The notes beneath the pieces are model-generated. The model was not told the origin of the DNA and made no database searches. It was given only the letters and a program-made list of their open reading frames with translations. DNA of 64,000 nt. Source: Candidatus Rhodoferax mariagerensis (lineage in GTDB: Bacteria; Pseudomonadota; Gammaproteobacteria; Burkholderiales; Burkholderiaceae_C). Below are positions 26,697 to 35,724 of the stretch, piece after piece; the stretch's first letter is position 1, and each line of letters opens with the position of its first letter. The position numbers and the translations under genes were made by a program. Where the stretch lies: positions 18,327 to 82,326 of the forward strand of contig JADKAW010000020.1 of NCBI GenBank assembly GCA_016719055.1, read 5' to 3'.

Positions 26697-26772
26697 GCGA
26701 GGTGGGACCGCTGGGCGGCTGACGATTTCTGGTACTCCAGTATGAGGAAGCCGCCCAGCGGTCCCGCCTCGC
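26697..26772. repeat. 24-bp inverted repeat between rdgB and hemW
   Basis: The arms 26697-26720 and 26749-26772 (GCGAGG-T/C-GGGACCGCTGGGCGGCT and its complement) match at 23 of 24 positions around a 28-base loop. A GC-rich hairpin of this length could end or slow transcription between the two genes, or mark the ends of a lost element. There is no U tract. Confidence 0.7.
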
Positions 26773-26823
26773 GGGTTCAACCAACAGCCCTTCAATCTCG
26801 CCCGTCGAAAACAGCAGAAAAAC

Positions 26824-27423
26824 TCAACCCCACCGCTCACGCATCAACGCCACCATCGCAGCCGCAGCCCGCCCCCGATGGCTGTGCGCGTTCTTCACCG
26901 CCACCGGCAACTGCGCAAACGTCTGGCCAAACTCTGGAATAAACATCACCGGGTCAAAGCCAAAACCGTTGCTGCCAACAGGCACACGCGCAATGTCACC
27001 CACCACCCGCCCCACCGCCACCAGCGGCTCAGGGTCTAGCGCAGAACGCACCGCCACCAGCGTGCTGACCATGGCAGCACGCCGGTTGTCCAAGCCCTGC
27101 ATCTGCTCCAGCAGCGCCCGCACATTGTTGTCGTCACTCTTGGCATACCCAAATTTCGTAGCATAGTACGCAGTATCCACGCCCGGTAGGCCACCAAAAG
27201 CATCCACACACAGCCCGGCATCATCGGCCACTGCAGGCAAACCGCTTTGTTGCGCCGCATGGCGCGCCTTGGCCAGCGCGTTCTCAATAAAGGTGTGAAA
27301 CGGCTCAGCCGCCTCAGAAATACCCAGGCTGCCCTGGGTCACCAAGTCAAACCCCAAGGGCGCAAACATAGCTTGTAATTCAGTCAGCTTGCCAGGGTTG
27401 TTGGATGCCAACACAATCTTCAT
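26824..27423 (-). CDS. rdgB: XTP/dITP diphosphatase RdgB (HAM1 type)
   Basis: A 199-residue nucleotide-pool cleaner opening KIVLASNNPGKLTELQAMF, with FIENALAKARHA, ADDAGLCVDAFGG and the C-terminal GFGFDPVMFIPE. It hydrolyses ITP and XTP to monophosphates. I start at the ATG at 27423; an extension to 27465 would read into the dispersed repeat. The first ten codons and the upstream 60 bases recur, about 90 percent identical, at 31653-31741. Confidence 0.95.
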   Translation of the reverse strand: MKIVLASNNPGKLTELQAMFAPLGFDLVTQGSLGISEAAEPFHTFIENALAKARHAAQQSGLPAVADDAGLCVDAFGGLPGVDTAYYATKFGYAKSDDNNVRALLEQMQGLDNRRAAMVSTLVAVRSALDPEPLVAVGRVVGDIARVPVGSNGFGFDPVMFIPEFGQTFAQLPVAVKNAHSHRGRAAAAMVALMRERWG

Positions 27424-27483
27424 AAGAAAAAGGCCTCCAGCCCTTGTTACATAAGCACTAGACACTATTTAATCAATAGCAAT
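27395..27483. repeat. Left copy of an 89-bp duplication (rdgB start plus dispersed repeat)
   Basis: This stretch contains the first ten codons of rdgB and the repeat words CCTCCAGCCCTTGTT and AATCAATAGCAAT. It matches 31653-31741 at 80 of 89 positions by my alignment, without gaps, in the same orientation. Confidence 0.85.
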
Positions 27484-27636
27484 ACTGCTGCAGCCGGATA
27501 ATTTGGCGAATGGTCTTGTCGGTATGATGCCAGAAAACCAGCTTGCCAAACCGGCCTGGCAGCTGGCACCGGCGTGCGCAATGAGCATGCGCGCTATCGC
27601 CGGAGTGGCTCAAGCCACAAACGCTACCATCGCAGC

Positions 27637-29290
27637 ATGGACAAATTCTTCAACACCGCCGGCCCCAACAAACCCGACATCCACTACACCTTGTTGCCCA
27701 AGGACCGGATCAATTGGCCTGAACTCTCAGGCTTGATGGGCGCGCAAAAGTATTTCATCCTGCACGCACCGCGCCAGACCGGCAAGACCAGCTTGTTGAT
27801 CAACCTGATGCACTTCATCAATGGGCAGGGCCAGTACCGGGCGTTATATGTGAACATTGAGGCGGCGCAGGCGGCACGCAATGATGTTGCCAGCGGCATT
27901 GCAACCATCGTCTCGGCCATGGGCCGGGCGGCCGACATTTACTGGAAAGACCCCAGCTGGAGCCAACTCGCCTGGCAAGAGGCACAGCAGGCAGCGGCGC
28001 AGGGCAAAGACCGCCTGACAACGGTTCTGCAGCGCTGGAGCCTGGCCAGTGACAAGCCTCTGATCATCTTTCTGGACGAAGTCGATGCCCTGGTGGGCGA
28101 CACGCTGATCTCATTGCTGCGCCAGATCCGCGCTGGCTACGCCCAGCGGCCCGAAGCTTTTCCGCAAAGCATGGTGCTGTGCGGCGTGCGTGATGTGCGC
28201 GACTATCGGCTACACCGCAGCGACGGCGAAATCATCACCGGGGCAGCGCCTTCAACATCAAGAGCGAATCCATCCGGCTGGCCGACTTCTCCCAAGCCGA
28301 TGTCAAAGCCCTGCTGCAACAACACACCGATGCCACCGGACAGACGTTTGAGTCCGGCGTGCTGGAAGAAATCTGGGCTGACACCCAGGGTCAGCCCTGG
28401 CTGGTGAATGCGCTGGCCTATGAGGCCTGTTTCAGAAAGCCCGAGCAGCGCGACCGCACCGTGCCGGTGACGGTGGAGCAGATGCGCCAGGCGCGTGAGA
28501 GCCTGATTCTGCGCCGCGACACGCATCTGGACCAGTTGGCCGACAAGCTGCGCGAGCCGCGGGTGCGCCATGTGGTCGAGCCGATCCTCGCTGGCCTGGG
28601 TGGCGCTGAAGACCTGCCCGACGACGACATCCAATACTGCCGCGACCTCGGGCTGATCGGGCTGGGCCGGCCGCTGGCCATTGCCAACCGCATCTATCAG
28701 GAAGTGATTCCGCGTCAGCTCACCTGGAGCACGCAAGAAACCATGGTGCAGGAACAGACCTGGTACCTGACACCCGCCGGCCAACTCGACATGGACAAGC
28801 TGCTGGACGCGTTTCAAGAGTTTTTCCGCGAACACCCGAGAGCTGGCTGCAGCGTTATGCCTACCACGAGGCCGGGCCGCAACTGCTGCAAGCCTTTTTG
28901 CAGCGCATCGTCAACGGCGGTGGGCGCATTGCGCGTGAATACGGCCTGGGCCGGGGCCGAACCGATCTGTTTTTGCAGTGGCCGCTCAGTGCCCAAGGCT
29001 TTCTTGGGCCGATGCAGCAGGTGGTGCTGGAGCTCAAAATCCAGCACAAAGGCAAAGCCGCCACGCTAGCCACCGGCCTGGCGCAGACCGCGCGTTATGC
29101 CGACCAGTGCGGGGCCGACAGCGCGCATTTGCTGATCTTTGACCGCGACCCCAGCGTGCCCTGGGACGACAAGATTTACCGCCAGGAGCACAGCCAAGGC
29201 GCGGACCATCAATGTCTGGGGCATGTGATTGCGCCGCATGTAACAAAATTGCCTGTAGCCCCCGTGGGTATTGCGGAATCAGCTTCTTAA
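27637..29290 (+). pseudogene. AAA ATPase with C-terminal PD-(D/E)XK nuclease-like domain, two frame breaks
   Basis: Three consecutive frames read as one protein of about 551 residues. Frame 1 (27637-28240) has the P-loop APRQTGKTSLL and Walker B LIIFLDEVDAL. Frame 2 (28244-28834) has NIKSESIRLADFSQ. Frame 3 (28838-29290) has GGGRIAREYGLGRGRTDLFL and VLELKIQHKG, a nuclease-type D...E-K pattern. Adding one G at 28240-28243 and one base at the CCC at 28835 joins them into an exact 552 codons. It resembles the DUF1703/AAA-like family, often in mobile or TA-like settings. Either a young pseudogene or sequence error. Its last residues come from a dispersed repeat. Confidence 0.75.
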
Positions 29291-29305
29291 TTTGTAGCAT
29301 GCTGG
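29243..29305. repeat. Dispersed repeat copy at the end of the ATPase gene
   Basis: ATTGCCTGTAGCCCCCGTGG and TTCTTAATTTGTAGC resemble the repeat family. The ATPase reading frame ends inside it, so its original C-terminus may have been replaced. Confidence 0.4.
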
Positions 29306-29413
29306 CTGACAGCGAATTAGCGCGCTGCACGCCAGCGTGGCCACCTGGGATGTGCACTAACTGTTTTGCCGGCGCACCCGTGCCAATAGTACGTGCCACA
29401 CGCAGCGCTACCC

Positions 29414-30379
29414 TCAGTCAAGCAACAACATCAATATCGGCGTCAAGTCAGTCGATGCAGTCGTCACCGCCACGCTACTGGGGCTGGCTTGCTGGTTATT
29501 GGCCGTGTCTTTGGCGACGAAGTACAGCTTGTACGCCGTGCTGGGCGTCAAACCGCTAAGGCTGATGCTCGCGGGCGTGGCAGCCGTCATGGCGGTATTG
29601 CCTGAACGAACCACGGTGACACCAGCGTAGTTGACACCGGTCACCACTTGCTCGGACGTGGGGGCAGTGGCTGCGCTGGGCACCAGCAGCCAGTAGCCGG
29701 TGCCGGCTTCGTTGATCGTTACGCTGATACCAGCCGTGCGGGCAGTTGGGCTGCCGCTGATGGCCGGGGCTGCGGTGGTTTCGGGCAACGTGGTGTCGGG
29801 CGGTGAACCCAACAAATCAAAAGGGGCCAACGACTGTCCGCTTCGCACGAGGCGAACATAGTAGTAGTAGTCCTTTTCGCGGTAAGAAGGGCCGCCATCG
29901 GAGAAGTCGACTTTCCAAGCGTAAATCGGGAAACGCGCAAGGCTGGTTGAAGTCCAGAACCAGCGATCCCCTTGATAAGCCAGCGGTGTACCTGGAAAGG
30001 CAGACGTATCAATGGTGGGCTGACCAGAGGTGTAGGGATCGCGCTTGACGATGGACTCCAGCTCGTTCTTGTTGGGTACGCGCCAGTCGGTAAAACCTTT
30101 GTAGCTGGCCGCATTGGCCTCTACCGCCTTGGCCAGTGCCATGGGCCAATCGCCTTGAAAGACTATCCCCGCATCACAGGCCGCACCCGTCAGGCCATAT
30201 GCGCACTGATCCCACACCAGCCTGGTGGTGGCATCCGTCACCGTGCCGTTGCCGTTGACGGTAAAAGGCGCTGCGGCCCAGGCGGGCCAGACCACACTCA
30301 GGCTGACTGCCAGGGTAGCGCTGTAGACCCCACGGCGAAAGGGTTTGGTAGGCGAGAGCTTGGTGAAAGGTGACTTCAT
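29414..30379 (-). CDS. Secreted DUF1566 (Lcl C-terminal-like) protein with an extra C-terminal beta domain
   Basis: A 321-residue protein with a signal peptide (residues 1-36, ending WAWAAA-like PAWAAA). The DUF1566 domain has GNGTVTDATTRLVWDQC, the GFTDWRVPNKNELESIV motif, WFWTSTSLA and YYVRLVRSGQ. After it comes a fibronectin-like segment of about 130 residues (LTPSTAYKLYFVAKDTANNQ) and a short hydrophobic end (PILMLLLD). DUF1566 proteins are extracellular or periplasmic and of unknown role. It is a paralogue of the next gene; a 32-base stretch coding for the domain end is identical in both. Confidence 0.75.
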   Translation of the reverse strand: MKSPFTKLSPTKPFRRGVYSATLAVSLSVVWPAWAAAPFTVNGNGTVTDATTRLVWDQCAYGLTGAACDAGIVFQGDWPMALAKAVEANAASYKGFTDWRVPNKNELESIVKRDPYTSGQPTIDTSAFPGTPLAYQGDRWFWTSTSLARFPIYAWKVDFSDGGPSYREKDYYYYVRLVRSGQSLAPFDLLGSPPDTTLPETTAAPAISGSPTARTAGISVTINEAGTGYWLLVPSAATAPTSEQVVTGVNYAGVTVVRSGNTAMTAATPASISLSGLTPSTAYKLYFVAKDTANNQQASPSSVAVTTASTDLTPILMLLLD

Positions 30380-30599
30380 GGCGCGAGTTCTCCAAGTTTG
30401 AAGGTTAGGTTTGCATGAAAGATTTGGGTAGCGACCACACGGCGATGAGCATGCGTTGCTTGAAGCAGGTCTTGAAACGGCCGGTTTGGCTCACCACCGG
30501 GTGGCCGATACCGCCCGCACGAAGTTGCCGGCGCAGCAACGCCAGCGCGGCCATCGGTCACTCGGTACACGGGTTGAGCAAGCCATCAAAAGGGCAAAA

Positions 30600-31391
30600 T
30601 TACTGTCCGCTTCGCACGAGGCGAACATAGTAGGTATCCGTCATGTTTTCGGGCTCGGGAGCGCCGTTGTTAAAGTCGACGACCCAAGCGTAACCCGGAT
30701 AAGGCCCCCAGGTGTCGCTGGTCCAGTACATCCGTTGTGTGGCAGGAAAGTAATTGGCATCGATTGTGGGCGTCAGGCCCAGGCCGTTGTGCACGATGCC
30801 CAGCAGCTCGCGCAGGGTGGGCAGGCGCCAGCCACTGCTGAAACCGCAGCGGCTGGCACTATTGGTGGCGGTCGGCAAGGTGATACTTGCGTAAGGGTTC
30901 CAGTCACCCTGGCCCGACTCCAGCGACCAGATCAGGTTGGTGACATTGTCCTTGGTGCAGGCCCATTGGGTCGCTGTAGGGCTGGCAGTGGTATTTGCGG
31001 TGGGGTTGGCAGCACAATTGCCAGTTGAGGCGGTTCCGGTCACATTTCCGCCCACGGCACCACTGGCCGTGCCAGCAATGTCACCATTCATACAGACCTT
31101 GCTGAAGTCAAAACCCGCCGCGCCACCGCCCACTTTGGTGGGGCTGGCCACATCGCGGCCAAAACGGCCGTCCTGGCGCGGGCGGGTGCCTGCATCACCG
31201 GTAGTGGCGCTGTCACAAGCCACCATTACATTGCTGGCATTGGCACATAGGGTTTGCCCGGTGTCATTGAGCAGGCCGGTGGGTGCTGCTTGCGCCACGC
31301 TGGCTGCCAGCAGTAGGACACCAGTCAGCGTCAGTGCAAAACGAAGGGCAGACAGTCGCGAAAAAACTGGCAGGGCAGACAAGGTTTGCAT
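30600..31391 (-). CDS. Secreted DUF1566 (Lcl C-terminal-like) protein
   Basis: A 263-residue protein with a signal peptide (residues 1-35, ending SVAQA). A Gly/Thr/Asn-rich stretch (about 100-145) leads to the DUF1566 core: DNVTNLIWSLESGQGDWNPY, GWRLPTLRELLGIV, MYWTSDTW and YYVRLVRSGQ, where the chain stops. It lacks the C-terminal beta domain of its neighbour paralogue. CTGGAG precedes the ATG at 31391. Its leader holds a terminator-like hairpin and, further up, a pentanucleotide tandem repeat. Confidence 0.75.
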   Translation of the reverse strand: MQTLSALPVFSRLSALRFALTLTGVLLLAASVAQAAPTGLLNDTGQTLCANASNVMVACDSATTGDAGTRPRQDGRFGRDVASPTKVGGGAAGFDFSKVCMNGDIAGTASGAVGGNVTGTASTGNCAANPTANTTASPTATQWACTKDNVTNLIWSLESGQGDWNPYASITLPTATNSASRCGFSSGWRLPTLRELLGIVHNGLGLTPTIDANYFPATQRMYWTSDTWGPYPGYAWVVDFNNGAPEPENMTDTYYVRLVRSGQ

Positions 31392-31404
31392 GAGTGGTAG
31401 CTCC

Positions 31405-31446
31405 AGAATGAAAAAAGCCGCCCGGTGCTAAACAGCACGGGGCGGC
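31405..31446 (-). promoter_or_regulatory. Terminator-like hairpin in the leader of the DUF1566 gene
   Basis: On the minus strand a 13-bp stem (GCCGCCCCGTGCT with AGCACCGGGCGGC, one mismatch, 4-base loop) is followed at once by six T, then the ribosome site and start codon 20 bases on. This is an intrinsic terminator placed inside the likely 5' leader, so it may act as an attenuator, or it may end an unseen upstream small RNA. Confidence 0.6.
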
Positions 31447-31481
31447 AAAAGAAAAAACGAAAAAGATGTGGGAGGCGCTAA

Positions 31482-31539
31482 GGCTTGGCTTGGCTTGGCT
31501 TGGCTTGGCTTGGCTTGGCTTGGCTTGGCTTGGCTTGGC
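31482..31539. repeat. Pentanucleotide tandem repeat (GGCTT, 11.6 copies)
   Basis: Eleven perfect GGCTT units plus GGC, 58 bases, about 90 bases upstream of the DUF1566 start at 31391. Perfect short repeats of this kind change length by slippage. Here the array would lie near the promoter rather than in a coding frame. Confidence 0.9.
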
Positions 31540-31652
31540 GACATGGTAAGCAATTTCCCTGCTGATGGTGTGTAAATAATTCTACTTATTTTTGACAGTC
31601 GCAGATTCGGCAGATCGGCTGGCAGGTGTGCTTCACACCACTCAGGGCGCCG

Positions 31653-31741
31653 GGGTTGTTGGATGCCAACACAATCTTCATGAGAAAAAGACCTCCAGCC
31701 CTTGTTGCGTATGCGCAAGCCACTATGTAATCAATAGCAAT
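31653..31741. repeat. Right copy of the 89-bp duplication (rdgB start plus dispersed repeat)
   Basis: Contains the rdgB initiation region (TGTTGGATGCCAACACAATC TTCAT on the plus strand) with no rdgB gene attached, then the repeat. It marks the other edge of the 4.2-kb segment that separates rdgB from the sugar dehydrogenase/rph side. Confidence 0.85.
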
Positions 31742-31772
31742 GTTACCGCACTCAGTACATTGCCAACCCAGT

Positions 31773-32948
31773 TCAACGGGTCAAGCGCAACAGTTTGCCG
31801 GAATCAGTCAGCAAGTAAATCCAGCCGTCTTGCCCCTGGCGAACATCCCGAATACGCTCACCCAGGCTGGCCAGTAGCCGCTCACGAGACACTTCGGTGT
31901 TGCCTTGTGGACCACCCAGCACGACCCGCCACAGCGCAGTACCGGCCAATGCACCACTGAAGAGATTGCCTTGAAACTCGGGAAATTTGTCACTGGTATA
32001 AAAGACCAAGCCACTGGGGGCTATCGACGACTTGAGCAATCCGGGCGACAGACTGCCGTCGCGCGACACCCAAACGCTGATGGGCTGTTCCATGCCTTCC
32101 TTGGTAGTTCCTTCGCCAACGGCGATCGGGGTGCCGTACTCCTGGCCATAACTTATGACTGGCCAGCCGTAGTTGCGCCCTGGCAACACCCGATTAATTT
32201 CATCACCGCCCTGCGGACCGTGCTCGCTGATCCACAGTTCACCGCTGGCAGGTTGCAGCGCAGCGCCCTGACTATTGCGATGGCCATAACTCCACAGGCC
32301 AGGCAGCGCACCGACCGAACTGAAACGGGGGTTATCGGGCACGGGTTTGCCATCTGTGGTGATACGCACCACCTTGCCATTGCCATGGGTCACGTCCTGC
32401 GCATAGCCCCTTTGTGCTCGGGACTGGCGGTCACCCAGGGTGACAAACAAGTAGCCACTCCGGTCAAAAACCAACCGCGACCCAAAATGACCGCTGGAGT
32501 TGACTTTAGGCAACTGACGGTAAATGACATTGACATCTCGCAGTTGCTTGTCTGCCAGATCGAGCCGGGCGCGGGCAACGGCGGTGCCGCTCAAGCTGGG
32601 GTTTACCAAATCGTTTTCTGAATAGCTCAGATAAATACGCTGGTTGCTGGCAAACGCCGGATCAATCGCCACGTCAAGCAACCCGCCCTGACCCGCGCTG
32701 TTGACCACCGGGACACCACCCAGGGCGCCTTGCGTCTGACCCGAAGCAGTCAGCAACTTGAGCGTGCCACCCTTCTCGGTGACCAGCATCCGGCCATCCG
32801 GCAAAAACGCCAACCCCCAGGGACTTTGCAAGCTGGCATTGATCGCCTCAACCTTCAGGGCCACCGATGCCGTTTGCGCCTGCGCAACGGCCATGGTCAG
32901 CACCAAGCTTAGACTGACAAAGCCACTGTGACCACGCTGAAATATCAT
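31773..32948 (-). CDS. PQQ-dependent sugar dehydrogenase family protein (YliI/Asd type)
   Basis: A 391-residue periplasmic beta-propeller. The signal peptide ends MAVAQAQT. Family motifs are SPWGLAFLPDGRMLVTEKGG, GQGGLLDVAIDP, ARGYAQD-like QRGYAQDVTHGNGKVVRI, GHRNSQG and SEHGPQGGDEIN. It is a soluble aldose dehydrogenase that uses PQQ. I start at 32948; a start at 32969 adds seven residues. It is followed by the right copy of the rdgB duplication and preceded by rph on the same strand. Confidence 0.9.
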   Translation of the reverse strand: MIFQRGHSGFVSLSLVLTMAVAQAQTASVALKVEAINASLQSPWGLAFLPDGRMLVTEKGGTLKLLTASGQTQGALGGVPVVNSAGQGGLLDVAIDPAFASNQRIYLSYSENDLVNPSLSGTAVARARLDLADKQLRDVNVIYRQLPKVNSSGHFGSRLVFDRSGYLFVTLGDRQSRAQRGYAQDVTHGNGKVVRITTDGKPVPDNPRFSSVGALPGLWSYGHRNSQGAALQPASGELWISEHGPQGGDEINRVLPGRNYGWPVISYGQEYGTPIAVGEGTTKEGMEQPISVWVSRDGSLSPGLLKSSIAPSGLVFYTSDKFPEFQGNLFSGALAGTALWRVVLGGPQGNTEVSRERLLASLGERIRDVRQGQDGWIYLLTDSGKLLRLTR

Positions 32949-32986
32949 TTGTTTGCCCGTCCTCATCAATAGCGTGATTTTTTCAG

Positions 32987-33706
32987 TTAGCGCCCTTGCT
33001 GCCTCAAAACCAGCTCACGAATACCCTTTTCAGCCAGCGCCAGCAAGCTGTCCATCTCGGCCCGACTGAATGCTGCGCCTTCAGCCGTACCCTGCACCTC
33101 GACAAAATGACCGGCACCAGTCATCACCACGTTCATGTCGGTGTCGCAGGCCGAGTCTTCCACATACGCCAGGTCCAGCAGTGGCGTGCCTTGCACAATG
33201 CCCACTGAAACCGCCGCAACATGGTCAAGTATGGGAGATACGCTCAGTTTGCCCTGGCTGATCAGCCAGTTAACAGCGTCCTGCGCGGCCACAAAGGCAC
33301 CGGTAATGGCTGCCGTGCGGGTGCCTCCATCGGCCTGCAACACATCACAGTCGAGATGAATGGTGCGCTCACCCAGCGCCTTGAGGTCAAACACGCTGCG
33401 CAGGGCGCGCCCAATCAGGCGCTGGATCTCTTGCGTGCGGCCCGACTGCTTGCCACGTGCTGCCTCACGGTCGCTACGGGTATGTGTGGCGCGCGGCAAC
33501 ATGCCGTATTCAGCAGTGACCCAACCTTCACCACTGCCTTTTTTGTGGCCGGGCACTTTCTCTTCGACCGAAGCTGTGCACAACACCTTGGTGTTGCCGA
33601 ATTCGATCAGGACCGAGCCCTCGGCATGCATGGTGTAGTTGCGGGTGATGCGCACCGCGCGCATGGCGTCGAAGGCGCGAGCGTCTTCGCGTAAAAATTG
33701 GCTCAT
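32987..33706 (-). CDS. rph: Ribonuclease PH
   Basis: A 239-residue phosphorolytic exoribonuclease that trims tRNA 3' ends. Motifs include RAVRITRNYTMHAEGSVLIE, TEYGMLPRATHTR-like AEYGMLPRATHTRSDREA, DCDVLQADGGTRTAAITG and the C-terminal EVQGTAEG. Length matches the family (about 238). Part of the conserved kinase-PP2C-rph-rdgB-hemW neighbourhood, here interrupted after it by the sugar dehydrogenase gene and the duplicated segment. Confidence 0.96.
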   Translation of the reverse strand: MSQFLREDARAFDAMRAVRITRNYTMHAEGSVLIEFGNTKVLCTASVEEKVPGHKKGSGEGWVTAEYGMLPRATHTRSDREAARGKQSGRTQEIQRLIGRALRSVFDLKALGERTIHLDCDVLQADGGTRTAAITGAFVAAQDAVNWLISQGKLSVSPILDHVAAVSVGIVQGTPLLDLAYVEDSACDTDMNVVMTGAGHFVEVQGTAEGAAFSRAEMDSLLALAEKGIRELVLRQQGR

Positions 33707-33727
33707 CAGAAGCTTTCTAAAAGGTGA

Positions 33728-34645
33728 CTATTTGGATTTTTTGGCCATGGAGCGGCGAATGGCGGCGTTGATTTCTTCGATCGAGCGTTCAATGGCCGCG
33801 TCGTCAAAGATCTCGGCTTCACTGTCCGGCCAATCTGCATGCACGGTAGAGGCAAAGTCACCTTTGCCAATCGCCTCGGTAGACACGCCACCACGGGTTG
33901 AGTCAAAACCGTCCGGGGTTTCCCATTCCAATGCCAGGCAAGTGACGTTGTCAGAGGTGGCGCCGGCTTGACGCAAGGCCTGTTCTACCAGGTCAGGCAC
34001 GGCAGCATGCACAGGTTTGGAATCAAGGTCGTTCAAGATGTCCCGGTCTGACACGGAGGACCAAAGGCCGTCCGAGCACAACAAAAGGCGATCACCCTGT
34101 TGCAACGACACCGGTCCCTCAATTTTGAAAAATGGCTTGACGGGTGACCCCAGGCAGGTAAACAGCACGTTGCGGTTGAGCTTTGTGAAGCTGCGCTCCT
34201 GCACCGGTCGGCTTTGGTTCTGTTCAATCAGGGAGTGGTCGCGGGTTCTGGCCAGCAGCGCGCCCCGACGAGACAGGTAAAAACGTGAATCGCCACAATG
34301 CGTCCAGGTGACCGTGCCGTCCTGCACCACTGCCACCACCACGGTGGTGCGTGGGCAGTCGAGCATGCCATGGTCGGTGCCGTAATGCAAAATTTGCCGC
34401 TGTGCAGTCATCAGCGCTTCTGCCAGAAACGCCTCTACATTCGCCAATTCAGGAAGGGCTTCTTTTTGAAACAGCGTGGCAATGGTTTGCAAGGCAAGCT
34501 GCGCCGCCACCTCACCTTCAGGGTGGCCGCCCATGCCGTCGGCCAGGATAAAAATGGCCGCGGAGCGGGTGTAGCAGTAGCCCATGCGGTCTTCGTTCTT
34601 GCGCCGTCCACCTCGTCGGCTGATCTGGAACACCGAGAATTTCAT
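33728..34645 (-). CDS. PP2C-type serine/threonine phosphatase
   Basis: A 305-residue phosphatase. Metal-binding Asp residues are seen in ADGMGGHPEGE, THCGDSRFYL, LLCSDGLW and SDNVTCLALEW. It should reverse the action of the kinase encoded directly upstream; the kinase stop and this ATG overlap as ATGA once the kinase frame is corrected. The chain has an extra C-terminal acidic/basic tail of about 60 residues (IEEINAAIRRSMAKKSK). Confidence 0.92.
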   Translation of the reverse strand: MKFSVFQISRRGGRRKNEDRMGYCYTRSAAIFILADGMGGHPEGEVAAQLALQTIATLFQKEALPELANVEAFLAEALMTAQRQILHYGTDHGMLDCPRTTVVVAVVQDGTVTWTHCGDSRFYLSRRGALLARTRDHSLIEQNQSRPVQERSFTKLNRNVLFTCLGSPVKPFFKIEGPVSLQQGDRLLLCSDGLWSSVSDRDILNDLDSKPVHAAVPDLVEQALRQAGATSDNVTCLALEWETPDGFDSTRGGVSTEAIGKGDFASTVHADWPDSEAEIFDDAAIERSIEEINAAIRRSMAKKSK

Positions 34646-35648
34646 CGTGACTTCTTGCCCAGGTCAGTGGCCTTGACCACGGTTTTCTTGGTCCCTTCCA
34701 CCATGTTTTCAAACTGTAAGCGGACCTTTTCACCCATGCTAAGCCGTGTGTATTGGCGTTGTCCGACACGGTTGAGCTCTTTTGCAGCGCAAACACCGAC
34801 TGTGGCCGTGACAAGGGATCAAGGGCCATGCACCATTGCACCACCTCGATCAGGTTGTCTGAATAAATACCTTGTAGGCGTTTTAGCGCCATTGCCATTC
34901 GATCCGTGGCGGTGCGCTGCGGCGCTTCGTTGGGGGGAAAACCCAGCATGCAGGCATACATGCAGGCACCAATGGCATAAATGTCAGTCCAGGGGCCCAT
35001 GGTACTGTCACGCCGGTACATTTCTGGCGCCGCAAAACCAGGCGTGTACATCGGGCGGATAAAGTTACCCTCTTTGCTCAGGACTTCGCGCGCAGCGCCA
35101 AAGTCAATCAGCACGGCCTTGTTGTCATCGGTGATGAACACATTGGCAGGCTTGATGTCCAGGTGCAACATCTTGTGCTGGTGAACAATGCGCAAGCCGC
35201 GCAAAATTTCGTCAAACAGTGAGCGAATGGTGGATTCCCGAAACACCTTGGCTTGTTTGAGATCACGCGCCGTAATGATGAACTCTTGCAGGCTGGCGCC
35301 TTCCAGGTAGTTCATCACCATGTAAACCGTCTCGTTTTCCCGAAAAAAGTTCATCACGCTGACCACTGACGGATGAGAGATTTGGGCCAGCGAGCGGCCT
35401 TCTTCAAAAAAACTTTTGAGCCCCAGCCGGTAAAGCGACAGCTTTTCGGGCGGCACCTGTGGTGCCAGCGCACCCGGTTCGCGTGTTGCCAACGATGCCG
35501 GCAAATATTCCTTGATAGCCACCTGCACCCCATCGGCCCCGGTAGCTAAATACACCACCCCAAATCCACCTGCAGCCACCCGACGAATGACCCGGTAGCC
35601 CCCGATCAGGGTGTCTGGGGGGAGTGGCGAAGGCTTAACCTTGGACAT
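34642..35648 (-). CDS. Serine/threonine protein kinase (Hanks type), frame broken near 34782
   Basis: Glycine loop VAAGGFGVVYLA, Lys in VAIKEY, catalytic loop HLDIKPANVFI and DFGAAREV mark an active kinase. The open frame runs to 34518 through the phosphatase gene, but one extra base at the TTTT run 34780-34783 (AAAA on the coding strand) restores QKELNRVGQRQYTRLS and ends exactly at a TGA overlapping the phosphatase ATG. The total is then an exact 336 codons, so I take 34642 as the true end and the break as an error or a very recent mutation. Cytoplasmic, no membrane segment seen. Confidence 0.88.
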
Positions 35649-35724
35649 ATTTTCAATTGAAGCACTTCTAGTGGGGTCAGAACCGGGTTATTCTCGAATT
35701 CATTCACTCAAAATAGAATATCCC

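Noticed and set aside
30380..30599. Possible gene between the two DUF1566 genes
   Set aside because: Only short frames without ribosome sites; likely degraded remainder of the duplicated tail.
31480..31540. Short regular repeat considered as a CRISPR array
   Set aside because: The unit is 5 bases with no spacers; it is a simple tandem repeat, and no cas genes lie near.
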